This document shows, one piece after another, positions 13,006 to 25,400 of a stretch of 64,000 bases of DNA. Under the pieces are notes generated by a model, which was not told the origin of the DNA, did no database searches, and saw only the letters and a list, made by a program, of their open reading frames with translations. Source of the stretch: Sinonovacula constricta (taxonomy: Eukaryota; Mollusca; Bivalvia; Cardiida; Solecurtidae); the NCBI GenBank assembly GCA_007844125.1, contig CM017565.1, forward strand, positions 9,126,885 to 9,190,884, in the 5' to 3' direction. The translations under genes were made by a program, and so were the position numbers. The stretch's first letter is position 1. Each line of letters starts with the position of its first letter.

Positions 13006-13045
13006 CCTTTCTTTTTGTTGTTTTATGTACATATATTCTCCAACC

Positions 13046-13110
13046 GGACAAATGTAGAATCTGCTACCTTCAAATACTCAGACGCATTTCGCGAGCTTAG
13101 TTTAGGTTAA
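13046..13110. repeat. direct repeat flanking the dead retrotransposon, left copy
   Basis: The segment GTAGAATCTGCTACCTTCAA followed by ATACTCAGACGCATTTCGCGAG matches 15,217-15,265 at about 80 percent. The two copies bracket the retrotransposon remnant at 13.4-15.0 kb. Confidence 0.45.
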
Positions 13111-13389
13111 ACATTATTTTGTTCTATATATTTACATGAATAGGGTTGGGCAAGTTCTAAGAAATTAACAATTTGCCCTCCTCTTAAATTTGTTATATCA
13201 ACCTGATATTACAAATTACAGTAAAAGAAAAGAAAAAATGTAACTATAGGTAATTGATCGAAGCATAATAAAGATTGTGATAAAAATCGACCAGATTTTG
13301 TGGAAATAAATATAATAAAATAAAGTGTGTTAAGTATTTAAACGTTCTGGTACCCCTCTTTATTTGGCAATATAGACTATGTAGAAGAA

Positions 13390-15000
13390 TAAATAGGTAT
13401 ACATTACTTAAGAGAATCAGCCAGAGGCTTAATAAATTTATGAATAAAATTACTATAAAGCATATTATCTCTTTTATTAAGACTTTCTAACTCTTACAAT
13501 ACCATTCTTAATGATATTGTCTTCCTCTTCGCTTACTTAAAGCTTCCTAGGCACATTCCTTATATAAATTAGCAAGTGAGACAGATCTTGTTAGGCCCGT
13601 AACTATACGAGCTGCTTCAAGTTGTAACTGTTCAGCATACAGTACATACAATACTAGAATATTCAGGAATTAGATGAACGCAGGAAGTATACATTTGGTT
13701 AAGTGTTTTTCTTCCTACATTATATATTTTTTAGTTTTCTCATTATTCCGTGTGTCCTTCAATGCTAACATAAGAATGCTAGAAACATACGTATTCCACT
13801 TATCATCTTTACACATAATAAGTGCTTATGGGAATAAACAAACGGAATAAGGGCATTATGAAAGTGATTTGCTTCTGTTTTTTTTTGTGGATTTTACTAA
13901 CCACTCTTTTGCCCATTCGTTTATCCTATGGAGATCACGATTTATATCATTTTCAACTTCTGTCACTGAGTTTGCCGAGTAAAATAATGAACAATAGTTT
14001 GCATATAATCTAGTTAATTTAACAGAGGATCTGAAATAACGTTAACATATTTAAAAATAACAGACGACCCTGACAGAACCTTGGTGTACACCGGCGGTTA
14101 TGGCGTTTAATTCCGATACTCAAGATTTTAAGACCGCCCGCTGTTATCTGTATGATAAATAATTTTCTACCCATTTTAATAGATGCTACCGTATTCCTTT
14201 TTGCTTTAGCTTATGTAATAAACCTCCATACCACCCTTGATCAAAAGCTCTTGATATGTCACAATACCATACAAGAGCAATGGTTATTTTCAAACGTTGT
14301 ATAGATATGAAGATATATTTCTATTAGTTGATATGTTGTTGAATGATTCGGTAAAAGACCAGACTTGTATTTATCAATTTACTTGTAAGCAACTAAAAGC
14401 TTATACATTTGCTTGAATACAATTTTTAACGATGACCTTACCACAAAAAGTTAATAAAGTTACTTGTCTGTAATTTGAAACATTACTTTTATCACCTTTC
14501 TGGGGAAGTACTGGAATCACATTTGCTTTTTTAACATAGCTAGGTAGTCACCTTTCATAGTGAAGCGATGAAATAGGTTGGTTAATGGCTCGGGAAGTAG
14601 TCTTTGTTGTACCTTTAATAATTATGTGACTAATACGAGCATGTCAACAAGCTTTATTAATGTTTAAACTGCATATTATATCTTCAAATTCTGACCTATG
14701 GAGGGTAACGGTCGATAAGTTGATATACATACGTAGGCGTGTTTAAGGTAAATCAACATTTGCATTATTAATTGAGGAGATAAATACACCAAAATAATAA
14801 TTATCATTAGCCTTTTCGGAGTTTGTCAAGTTTAATTGTTCACAATCTTCATCAGTATATGTAAATGGTAGTCTATAAAAAGAATAAAGTGTCAGATTAT
14901 TTTCAAAAATCATTCTTATCATTTACTTATAAATTAAATTCAAGATCATGAAAGAAATTCTGTTTGGTGTGTTAATTTCAGATATATTCTTTATTTCTCA
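13390..15000 (-). mobile_element. decayed Jockey/CR1-like non-LTR retrotransposon (reverse transcriptase)
   Basis: Read on the minus strand, blocks of a reverse transcriptase appear in the right order despite many stops and frameshifts. They are: the linker before the domain (EDCEQLNLTNSEKAN, near 14.83 kb); KANVIPVLP and KGDKSNVSNYRQVTLL (near 14.5 kb); CDISRAFDQGWYGGLLHKLKQ-type helix (14,203-14,262); ITAGVHQGSV (near 14.1 kb); the catalytic box; NDINRDLHRINEWAKEWL (near 13.9 kb); and the C-terminal LQLEAARIVTGLTRSVSLANLY block (near 13.6 kb). The catalytic YADD is YANY (13,994-14,005), so both aspartates are gone. No endonuclease domain or 3' tail was recognised. The order of blocks matches the Jockey/CR1/L2 group; I cannot say which clade. 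Confidence 0.85.
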
Positions 15001-15209
15001 TATGTTTATAGTTAATCCGGTTATTTTCACTTTTAATTTTAAATCTTTTAAGTCAATCTCTAATTAGAAAATGTTCAATAGGTCCTGTGTTTACATGTAT
15101 ATCAGTAAATTATTGACAAGCCTCTTTTAATGTAATTGAATTTAAATCTAGGAAACGCCAATATTACAATCTAATAAGTTGGTTTACAGACGCGAAATCT
15201 GTTTTAGAA

Positions 15210-15270
15210 TCTTGTAGAATCTCCTGCCTGCAAATACTTAGTCTCATTTCAGGAGTTTTTCAATTATCTT
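15210..15270. repeat. direct repeat flanking the dead retrotransposon, right copy
   Basis: This is the partner of 13,046-13,110 (GTAGAATCTCCTGCCTGCAA and following). It is too long and too diverged to be a target-site duplication. It more likely reflects an older duplication of the host sequence. Confidence 0.4.
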
Positions 15271-15279
15271 CTATTTCGC

Positions 15280-16710
15280 CCGTTTATTTCTTTTCTTGTT
15301 CTGAGAAATCCTTATATGACATTTTCTTGTGTTTTTTTTTCTGGAAATACTTTCGTTATTTTAAGTCAAGGTGAGAGTTGTTGTTTTATAGATCATTGAC
15401 AGATAAATAATGCGATAATATTCAAAAGTGAAAAAAGAACTGCTACCATATGTCAAACTATTTCCATATAAAACCTTGTCACCTAGATCATAGCTATTTG
15501 ACCAACTGGCAGACATGACTGTTGAATTTGAACTCTGCCTTTGATAGTACAAAGGTAGAACATACTGAAGACATGACTAGCTTAGAAGGTAGCAAATGTA
15601 ATTGAATTCGGAAGAGAAAATCACCAATCTCCTAGCACTCCACGGAAAAACCTCGTGTAGCATAATTTTCGTTCTACGCGTGTACTACACAACTAGTAAG
15701 TATTGAGTTATCTATCACAAGCTCATACACGAGCACACAAGGTGACATTCATACAGTCAATGAAAGTCATACACTGATATTGCAAAGACTGAATATCAAG
15801 CATGATTAGAATTTTTTGCTGAAACTCCCTTCATTGGATTCCTAAGCTTCAAAAATGCCGTACTAACGTTTTGTCTTACTGAAGTACACGTTTTTTTTTA
15901 AATATTGTGAGAATGAGTGTAACAATGCAGGACTTGACAAAGGTCATACTATAAACTGTCATTGCTCGGCAGGTAGTACTTATGATGTCTACCATATTTA
16001 CTATGCATACTTTGAACCATTAGAATCATATTGCATTTCCATCTATTTGTACGTCACATTCGTTTTTAAATTTCGACATAGTAAGTTGTCAGGCTACAAT
16101 GTCATTTTAGTGTCACGTGTCCTGCCTTCTTTTACGGTTGTTGATTAAAACGATAAGAATGTTCTGGGTTCAAAACATACCTAACGTTAGTTGTGATTTC
16201 TTGAGAAAGGATATTTAGTAAGAACTGATCCAGTAGTCAATACAGGAGAAGTGGTTCTATATAGACATAAAAGGGCTTACGTGTGAAAACAGTGTAAATA
16301 TGTCAATTGCAATCAACTTCTAGACATGAAAACACAACTAATACAGTGTTAATATGTTTGTAATAAAACAGATGTTATTAAATACAAGGAATTTTGCAGA
16401 ACTTTGTGTCAAACTGAAAACAACGACTTTTGATTCTAATTTCTTTATTTGTAACAAAAGATGAAAGCCAAAACAGGCAACAAAATCGGCACATTTTCAA
16501 CCTTGGTTCTGTTATAACTATCTAACTACATTAGACATACTCTTAACCTATTGAATATCTGTGTCTAGTTTATGTACCATTTTACAAAACCAAATCATAA
16601 TGTCTTCATGGCATCATCGAATTTCTAGTCGAAATCTCCTTGATTTACTCAACAGCGGACTAAATGAAATTATGAAATTGTACGACTAGTTATAAATGGA
16701 GGAATTGTAT
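15280..16710. other. no gene seen
   Basis: AT-rich sequence with no splice-supported coding segment. It may include diverged host sequence from the duplication that surrounds the retrotransposon. Confidence 0.4.
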
Positions 16711-16721
16711 TAAACTATTGA

Positions 16722-16766
16722 ACAGAATAATAATAACAACAACAACGACAACATCAGTAATAATAT

Positions 16767-16830
<64 letters not shown>

Positions 16831-16849
16831 AATAATAACTAACAACAAC

Positions 16850-16897
<48 letters not shown>

Positions 16898-16965
16898 CAC
16901 TATCGTTGTCGTCGTCTTAATCATCATCATCATCATCATCATCATTATCATTCCTTATTATAATT
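16722..16965. repeat. long compound trinucleotide microsatellite
   Basis: In order: a short AAT/AAC mixture, about 20 GAT triplets (from 16,769), an AAT/AAC bridge, about 19 AAT triplets, a GTC-rich patch (TATCGTTGTCGTCGTC), then eight or so ATC triplets. The early GAT tract and the late ATC tract are reverse complements, so the ends of the array can pair. Open frames here on both strands are low-complexity artefacts. Confidence 0.95.
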
Positions 16966-16969
16966 ACCA

Positions 16970-19413
16970 TCATTATTATAATATTAACCATTAAGGTTAC
17001 GAAAATAGTGTTGTAAAATGGAACATAATCTTATGAGACACAAAACATAGTGTATTATATAAAGTACAGCTACGTATTATTCCGTGGTTAGGTCTTGTAG
17101 TAAATGAAGCCGTTGCACAAGAATATAACCAGTAATAATGTTCATAAATATTTATATTAATGTACTCCAACTTACGAAAAATGTGTTAATTAAAATACAA
17201 ACGCAACACTAAATTTGTTTGCCACGGTCTATGTGTTATGTTTGTTTTAAGGATATAACGCATTAGATCACGTCGAATCCTTGAAAAAAATGGTTTTGTA
17301 TATCCAACATTACCACTAGTAAAATAAGTATTAATGACGTACTTTATAAAAACTTGTTTATGTGTAACAAAAATCAGTAAGCCATAGAGCAACATAGTTT
17401 TGTCATAATGCCAATAATGTTTCCTTCGCAGTACTAGTCTGTCTGTAATTGACATAATATTTCAATAATTAATTAAAAATGATTTACAACGAAACCTCAG
17501 CAATACGCAATTACAGTTCGCTGACACGATATTTAGACGCTGCTTGTTTAAACCTGTGCATGTAGAATCGATCCTTGCAGATCAGAATCTATTTTCTTGG
17601 TATAAAAATATATACATCGAATCCGTCATGCCATTTAATAACATAGAACCGAGTAAAATTTATTTCCACTTTTATATCAAAAGAAAAGCAAATCCTGAAT
17701 CCGAAAACTAATTTGATTCTAATTGTAAATTGACCTTTAGTATTTATTTAATTATCATTTTAAATGAGGATTGATTGTCATAAAGACTATGTATACATAT
17801 AAATCAGAAAATCTTTTAATGAAAAGGTTACAATTGAAAAAAATGTCAGAAGACGAGGTCCAAATCGACTTTTGTGACCAGGAGATCTTAGCAAAAGTAT
17901 AGTACAAATGTGCTTCGTCAGTGATAATAAAACATATATTAATGGTCGTCGGAATTGGGATAAGCACGTGGATGGGATAAACAGGATACAACACAGGCTT
18001 TCGTCTGGGCCACATCGAATCAAAACAGATGAAATATCTATAAATATATTCGAGTATGGCAGCATGACACTTGGACCACGATGGTTCCAGGCCAATAACC
18101 TATGTATACATTTTTAGTTCACACGAGCCTTTTGGATATTAGTTGATTTAGTGCTAATTGTTCACTTTATTCAACATGCTAGATGGGTAAGTTTGCGTTA
18201 ATATGGGTTACATAAAAGGGCCAATGCTACTTAAATATATATAAAGTCCGTAAGACTTTTGTCCTTGGTAATGTGTCTACAGCTGGCCAGAAGTAGCGAT
18301 AAATACAATGTGACATGCAATAAATAAGATTGACGTTTGTGTCGTTCTGTTATGACAAACCGATTTAGTTTCGGTTTCCTGTCAGCAGTAAAGACACGCC
18401 ATCGGAAAATAACAGGATCAGGATTGAATTTCCATTATGAGGAAAAGTTAAAACAGAACCACCTACAATAGTTATGGTAAACGGCTCGATCTGTACTTTC
18501 ATCGGCGTGATCAAATGTATAGTGAAGCAATGGATATTCAATGTATATTAAACAATAACAATGGTTTGTATGTACATTACAACATCTTCATTATAAAGCA
18601 AACCAGTCTCTGGAAGCCTGGGGATCATTGTCTAGGTTTGAAAGCATGCGATACTTATACGATACGCGCAATAAGGACGGATTTTATTGATTTATGATAT
18701 TTGAAATTATAAAATATGAAATGTTACATAGAATGATCACACTCAATTTTTCTTCAAAGAGAAATATTAATACATTCTGCATGTTCCTACAAGTTGCAAA
18801 ACTTCATCGATAGTCAACATCAATGTTGTCTGTATTGAAAAGAGAATATGTATCAATTAACTTAGTAATATATTGGGGATTAGAATCGATCACGGAAAAA
18901 GTTATAAACAAATAATAATTTAAATAAGGTAGTGGTGTTACGTTTACCCTTACTTGCGATCCTTTATGTGCTTTCGCTCAATATACATAAACATCTACTG
19001 AAAACGACGTCGTCGACATTTTCACCAAACCTAAATCATGAACACTAAACACAAATTTTAAATACATAGGAACGCCTTTCTCGATTACAACATTTCGCTT
19101 CACTTCTTTACACTATGCTGTCTTAGTACTTCTAAACCAACACTATTAACCAACACTATTGGTACTCATGGTCTCATTAACCATCGCGGTTCGAGTATCA
19201 CAACAATCTGAGAAACATCTCAGTCCTACAAGTGTGGCACTGTTCTCGTAAAACTAAGGCATGAACAAGAGACAAAAGACGAAAGGGGTTTGTTATTCAA
19301 TATAAAGGATAGTGCATATCGGCTGAATTAGTCTGACTCCCCTCCTCCTGTAACTAGTGTCCTATCACAGTTGTCCATAACGAGTTTACAGCCAGTTGAA
19401 ACCACCTGTTTGC
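16970..19413. other. 3' flank of the MDP1 gene, no firm gene
   Basis: An open frame at 17,908-18,117 (+, 69 codons) and one at 17,186-17,455 (-, 89 codons) have mixed, protein-like composition but no family or splice support. At 18,367-18,380 the minus strand reads AGGAAACCGAAACT, a match to the interferon-stimulated response element pattern GAAANNGAAA. A lone unit of the 7.1 kb array lies at about 19,070. The MDP1 3' untranslated region must start below 19,414. Confidence 0.35.
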
Positions 19414-22400
19414 TCACATTATGCTGAATCGTCGGCGGGTCTTTGATCTCGCCGGCCCTTCAATTGGACCGTTCAGACCCGGCAGGTTAGGGTTGAATCG
19501 ATGTGTACTCGAGGATCCATTTAACCCTGGTAAATTAGGGTTAAACCGATGTTGTGATGACCCGCTCACGGACCCTTCCAAACCAGGCAAATTTGGGTTA
19601 AATCCATGGTGTTGGATTTTTTCTTTTAAAGACAGTCCATCAGCCAAGGCTGCCAGCGAGGCTCCGCCAAGGATGGTGTGGGCTGGGGGAAGTACGTTTT
19701 CGGCCTCCATTGAGTTTCTCCGTCGAAGATTCACTAATGGCCGAAGACTTACAAACGGCTCCGTTGAGTTTCGGCGCGAAATGGTAACAGGCTTGGACCG
19801 GAAGTAGGTGGAGCTTTCTCGATTCTTGGCAAATGTTAGGAACGCTTCCTCGATCAACTCGTCAGACACTCCTCTATCGGCCCAACATGTCGTTATTCCT
19901 GCAAAAATTATGTGGTGAAACTTAATACGGTTCGAATGTTCATTTGCGTAAATTCCACAATAATAAAGCATTCTACATCCAAATTATTATTATGTTAATT
20001 TGCTTAAACAAACTTTGTTTTTCCCATTTATAAAAACTGTACTGACGTTATGAAAACCGAAGCAAACAAAAATGAAGAATTAAAATAGATTCTGCTATTT
20101 GAAACATTCAAAGTGCCTTTTTGGATATTTATTTTGTTTCGACTCGTCAAAACACACACATCAAAATGTCCCAAAACAAAATAATGAAAGAAAAACAAAG
20201 GCTTGCTTTGTTTGATCTAGTAACCTTATATCTCGTTTTCAAACGCTCAAATTCATTAGTAGCATCCCCCTTAGGCCACACCTCCCGGGCTTTGTTACCA
20301 CTTGTTCACATACTCTGCTACCACATTCATTTACGCGGTGTAAAATGTGTGGAATGCCACAGGTAACATAATTAAGAGATAAAGTACTCACAAATGAGTG
20401 TGCCATGTTTACAATCAACTACATCACACCAACAGTCCCAAACAATATTAAGTACGTAATTAGTCTACACAGCTTTTCTGAATCTCTCCAAGAACGTACG
20501 GAATGGCGGGAACCCCAGAATCCAAAAATGAAATCCACACTGTTTCATTAATCTTACTTTAAATGCTTTCAGTTTTTTGTCAGGTGGGATTAACAATGTC
20601 ATAAGAAAGCTTTCACTCTCTACTTTATGGCGTTACTCTGCAGAAGATAATAAAGCGGGTTGCTGGTGAATATGAATATGCAAGTATGCCGCAACACAAC
20701 ATTACAATTTCTAATAGTTGATTTTGAATAGCGTTAAATCACTTCTCGATCACAATGTTCGCACTTAGTTATTATTTTATATTTTAAATAAGCCTTAACG
20801 CCGCTTGGTTACTGTAGACTCATTCTTGTACAAGCTTCTATAGTTTGAATCATCACAATATTGGTGACTGGTTTGTAAGGAGAAGTTGGTAAAGAAGATC
20901 GGATGTTCGTGTACTTTCCCTTTCTGTTACTATGGAAATAACATTAAAATAATTTACATCCGAGTTTAGTAAGTGGCGCGAAAGCCGGCCTGGTTAAAAC
21001 AGCAGGTTGAACTGTAACTAGTTTTGATCGCAGCATACAATTCTTAAAAATTATTTATTTATTCATTTGGGTTTTACGGCACACCGACACTTAACAGGTC
21101 ACACGGCGCCGAATACAAAGTTAAATGTGAATAGAGCGCAATCAGTTTAAAACCAAACTACGCATGTAAAATATAAAAAAAAAAAACTAAAAAAACTATC
21201 AGGTAAATAACTGTAAATAAAAGAAAACGCCTAATTATACACTCTGGCATATTACCACAGTAGTACAAAGATTGTTTAACCCAGTAAAATGTGAATAGTA
21301 GTAGCATGTGTGGTAACACATCAGGTGTTGAAATTAAAATATAACGCTTAAGGCAGCATTATACATTTAATATTTTAGAAGTCCGGATAAATAAAATTTA
21401 TTTATTTATTTTATTTAACGCAATCCTACAAAACACAACACCGGAAGCTATCTAAGGGAAATAATCCATGTTTACCCGTGCATGTTCCGGCAACCTCCGC
21501 TAAATGTTCCTTTTCATCATCAAAGTAAAGCATGTCGCAAAAGTCAATGCCACTTGCGCGCTTTATTCTGAAATGAACAATAAAGCATCATTATTAGCAT
21601 CTTCAGCAGCAAAGCAATAGTTGTTTAACACAATACTAAGTACTCCAAAAACAATTATAACAACTTACACATTTTACTGTTGTTAGTTTCAACCAGTTGC
21701 ATGAAGAAAAACAAGATCATGGAATGCAGATTTAATTCACAGTTCTATTTATTGCATTTCTGTTTTATTTACCTGTGACATTTATAAGTATGTTTACACC
21801 CATTGATACACATATGTTTGACTTACTTGACAAAATGAAAGATCTTAGATCCTGGGTAGATTTCATTGTAGTCGAAGAATTCATCCCATCCAAACAATTT
21901 GACAAGTCTTGCGCATTCATCTTTGTACATTGCTCTGAAAGGTCACAATGAAGCAACATTGGTTATAAAGGATAAATAAATCCGATTGTAGTCACGGATT
22001 TACTAGCAACATCTACTTTCACTTACACCTAGTGTCGGTAGTGCCTCGATCACCAGACTTGTTTAAAGAGGGGGCTTGGAAATGGTCTTTGGCGTTATCC
22101 AGTACACAAATTGAAGCGATCAAATGCACTTTCAATTTACAAACACTCTGAAAAAAACTATTATTGATGTGAAATTATTACAGAATGGATACAAGAAAAG
22201 ACACGGATGTGAGACATCCAAGGCGCCGCAGAGAGCATGATTTTTAAGCAAGAAGATGACTAGTCTGGGAACTAAACAAAAAGTAATAATTATCATTAAA
22301 GGGACGCCATGTTATTTTGATTGATAAAGACCGCCGACAAATGTGAACGAAAGAAAAACGACAAGGATTCGAACACGAGGATTAGTTTCAGTTTGGCCAC

Positions 22401-25400
22401 CGATGTTAGATTCAAGCCCAAAGACTTTATAACAGTGGTATTTTGTCTTGAACATAACGGCACTCACTCTGAGGCGATGCCGAGTTTGTAGCCTTCTGAA
22501 TGAAGGCGATGTAAGATGGCCGTAACATCCGGGAAACTCTTTAGGGTCCGACCAGCAGCGTCACACACTTTGTGCTCTCCTCTGCAAATAAATAATGGTG
22601 TAATATAATCGATGTAATTCATGGTGTCTTGTTGCAATGGTCATTTGCAAGTTTCCCCGACAGCTTGATGTCCTTTTTAAGCTCCAGTGGTTTCTAGCGC
22701 AGTAAGATACACTTATCACGTTTGAGTAGATACACCACAACACCGTTTTTCACGAGAGATGTGTAAGTTTGTAAATACAGAATCTCTCAAAAATAAACTT
22801 AAAACTATTCCAAGCACTACAAAAGTAAAATAGAACTTTCCGAACTTATCGAAGAGAAGTCATTAAGCTGATCCTTATGGTGGACATAATAAAATCTTTA
22901 CAGAAATGTATATGTATATATAAACTTAGAAAACTGGTTAAATAAATATAAAACATACTATGTTTCTATAAAAAAATAAAATCACATACAAAGTATCACA
23001 AGCAAGTGCATGTATTACTAGACAAAAGCACCAGGATAACATTTATAACCTAAAATATGGTACAGTTATTGTTGCTCTATTTATCAGTCATTTAACAGGA
23101 GTTTGTACAGGTTTTATAAAATACATCTTTATTTAAGTTATTTACCCAGAGACTAACTATGGCGGATTTCTATCAAGTGATACGTTTTCTTTATGAAACT
23201 TAGCACAGGAAGTCTGTATTTAAATGACTAAAAACTAAAACAACCCGGCTGAGTTCTGTCAACATTATTTTATTTTCTCTCGATTTACGGATACATCTGG
23301 TACTGTATGGAGTATAAAAGTACAATGATATGATACAATTTCATTTTAAAAATTGATGATAGAAATCATAAGCATGAGAGAGATTTCTTACGGATTTACT
23401 ACGATATGAAAAGCTAGTGCCAATGTAGAAATCACTGTATATATCATTTATAGTTAAAACTTAAACACACTGAGTACAGCCGAACTATTAAAAGATTACA
23501 GAGAATATCATTTGGAACAAGATGCAAAGAAACAATACTTAAACAAATCCGTAGAAAATATGCCAAACATTCCATTTGGCACACATCCCGTACAACATCA
23601 ACTAGTTGTAATAACATCAGACATAAATTGTTAGTAGACAATAACACACTCGTTAAATAACTTAGTAGTACACACAGAATGTGCTATTTATTACACATGC
23701 AACATTAGCCAATTGTTAAAACCTTTTTAATTATACTACTAATGAAAAACTAATCTGCTTATTAGAAAACAAATAAAGGATTTATTCTTATTACTGATCA
23801 AGACAGTCATGTTAATCATATTGTATGTAGTATTATATTAATGAAATAGCCAGTCAGATTTATTTTGTAACCAAAGACCACCAAGCTCTTGTACATGTAC
23901 AAAGTAGATAAATGACAGTTATACTAATTGACACTTATGATACTGGTTGGTTGTGGGGGGGGTTAAATCTATACACACCCGTGCCCAAGAATGCACGATT
24001 TACACCAATCCATGGCGGAGAATTACATGTTTGGTATAAAACGTACAGACTACTTTAACACTCTCAAGCTCTGTGCGAGACGTGCTTCAGGAAACTCCTC
24101 TTATCTAAATGATCTGCAGACGAATCCCAGTTCAAAGGCAACTGAGCGATAACACCGTCAATGAAACTCTCAGAATAAAAACAACAGCAAAACTTGAAAA
24201 TATGTGCCTGCACAAATGTTCTGTCAGGAACAGGAAATTGTAAATATTTTTTTTTCAAAAGCCGTGCCAGTGAGTGATAACCTGGCTGGTTGTAGTTACC
24301 AGCAGGTAGGAAGCCTGCCAAGCCCTACTTGACCAGGTTTCAGGCAAGTAGTGCAGATCCAGATAAAAGAAATCTCCCCACGGGAGCTGTCTGTCAAAGA
24401 TCTGCACTATTTGCTTGCATTTCACCATTTTTCGATATATACATATTGTAGCAGATAACTGAGTAATTCAGTAAAGGGTGGCTACAAATGCACCTGGCTA
24501 CGGGTTAATCCTTCTTCATTACGAATCCAGCGCTCAGTCTGTCACAAGGTACGAAAGCAATTAATCTACTTTCAGTTTTTTGGGGGAAGGAAACATAAAT
24601 TCCAACATTTTACCAATCATTTCCATTCAGCTGTTTTGTTTGTTTTAAAAGAAGACTCGTTGATTTACAAAAGTATGTCTCGAAATATTTCCTAAGGTGT
24701 TCAGCAAGGGCTCCAATAAATAAGAACTGAAAGTTTTCAATAAATGATTTTGATTAATTGAACATAGAATCGGTTATCTGAACGTACCGATTCCGTAAGA
24801 GTAAGGCTGTAGCTCTCCACAAACCAGGTTAAAGCATCCAAGTAGGTCCTTTTGCTGACATACTGTTCCAAGGCGTGATGTGCTAGTTTTTGAGACAAAA
24901 CTGCCCAAGTGATGACGTATTCTTAGAGTTAAGTTACGATGTCATTAAAAGAAAGTTGTTTTTGCTTTGTTTTTGAGATATATCACAGCGACCAATTATG
25001 ATTATTACTACGACGTCCAGCTGTTTTGGTGGAGAAAGATCACAGACAAAAATAATTGGGTGGAACCACCGCGCACCGCAGGTCAGCTGGAAGACTTTCC
25101 CACATTACTCGAACCACGCGGTGGGGAAGCTATAGAGTCTGAGAAGTAACTTAAAAGAAAGTAGTGACGTAATTAACAAAATGCCTACAGTCATTTTGGA
25201 AGATGTGATAAGCAATTTTTCTATTAGAACAACTACACACAATTCTTGATTGAACATGAAACATTTGAATTAAGAATAAAATGACCACAGAAGACGTTTA
25301 ATCGTTGTAGCTACTACATCCTGTATATTTGTGAAAGGAATTGAACCAAAGTTTATTGTCATGCAAAGGAAAACTCAGGAAACAATTCTTAAAGGATATA

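Noticed and set aside
16718..16963. Open frames rich in Met, Asn, Ile and His
   Set aside because: Translations of trinucleotide microsatellites.
19421..19807. A 128-codon + strand open frame opposite the last MDP1 exon
   Set aside because: Antisense shadow of the coding exon, which has correct splice phase and family homology.
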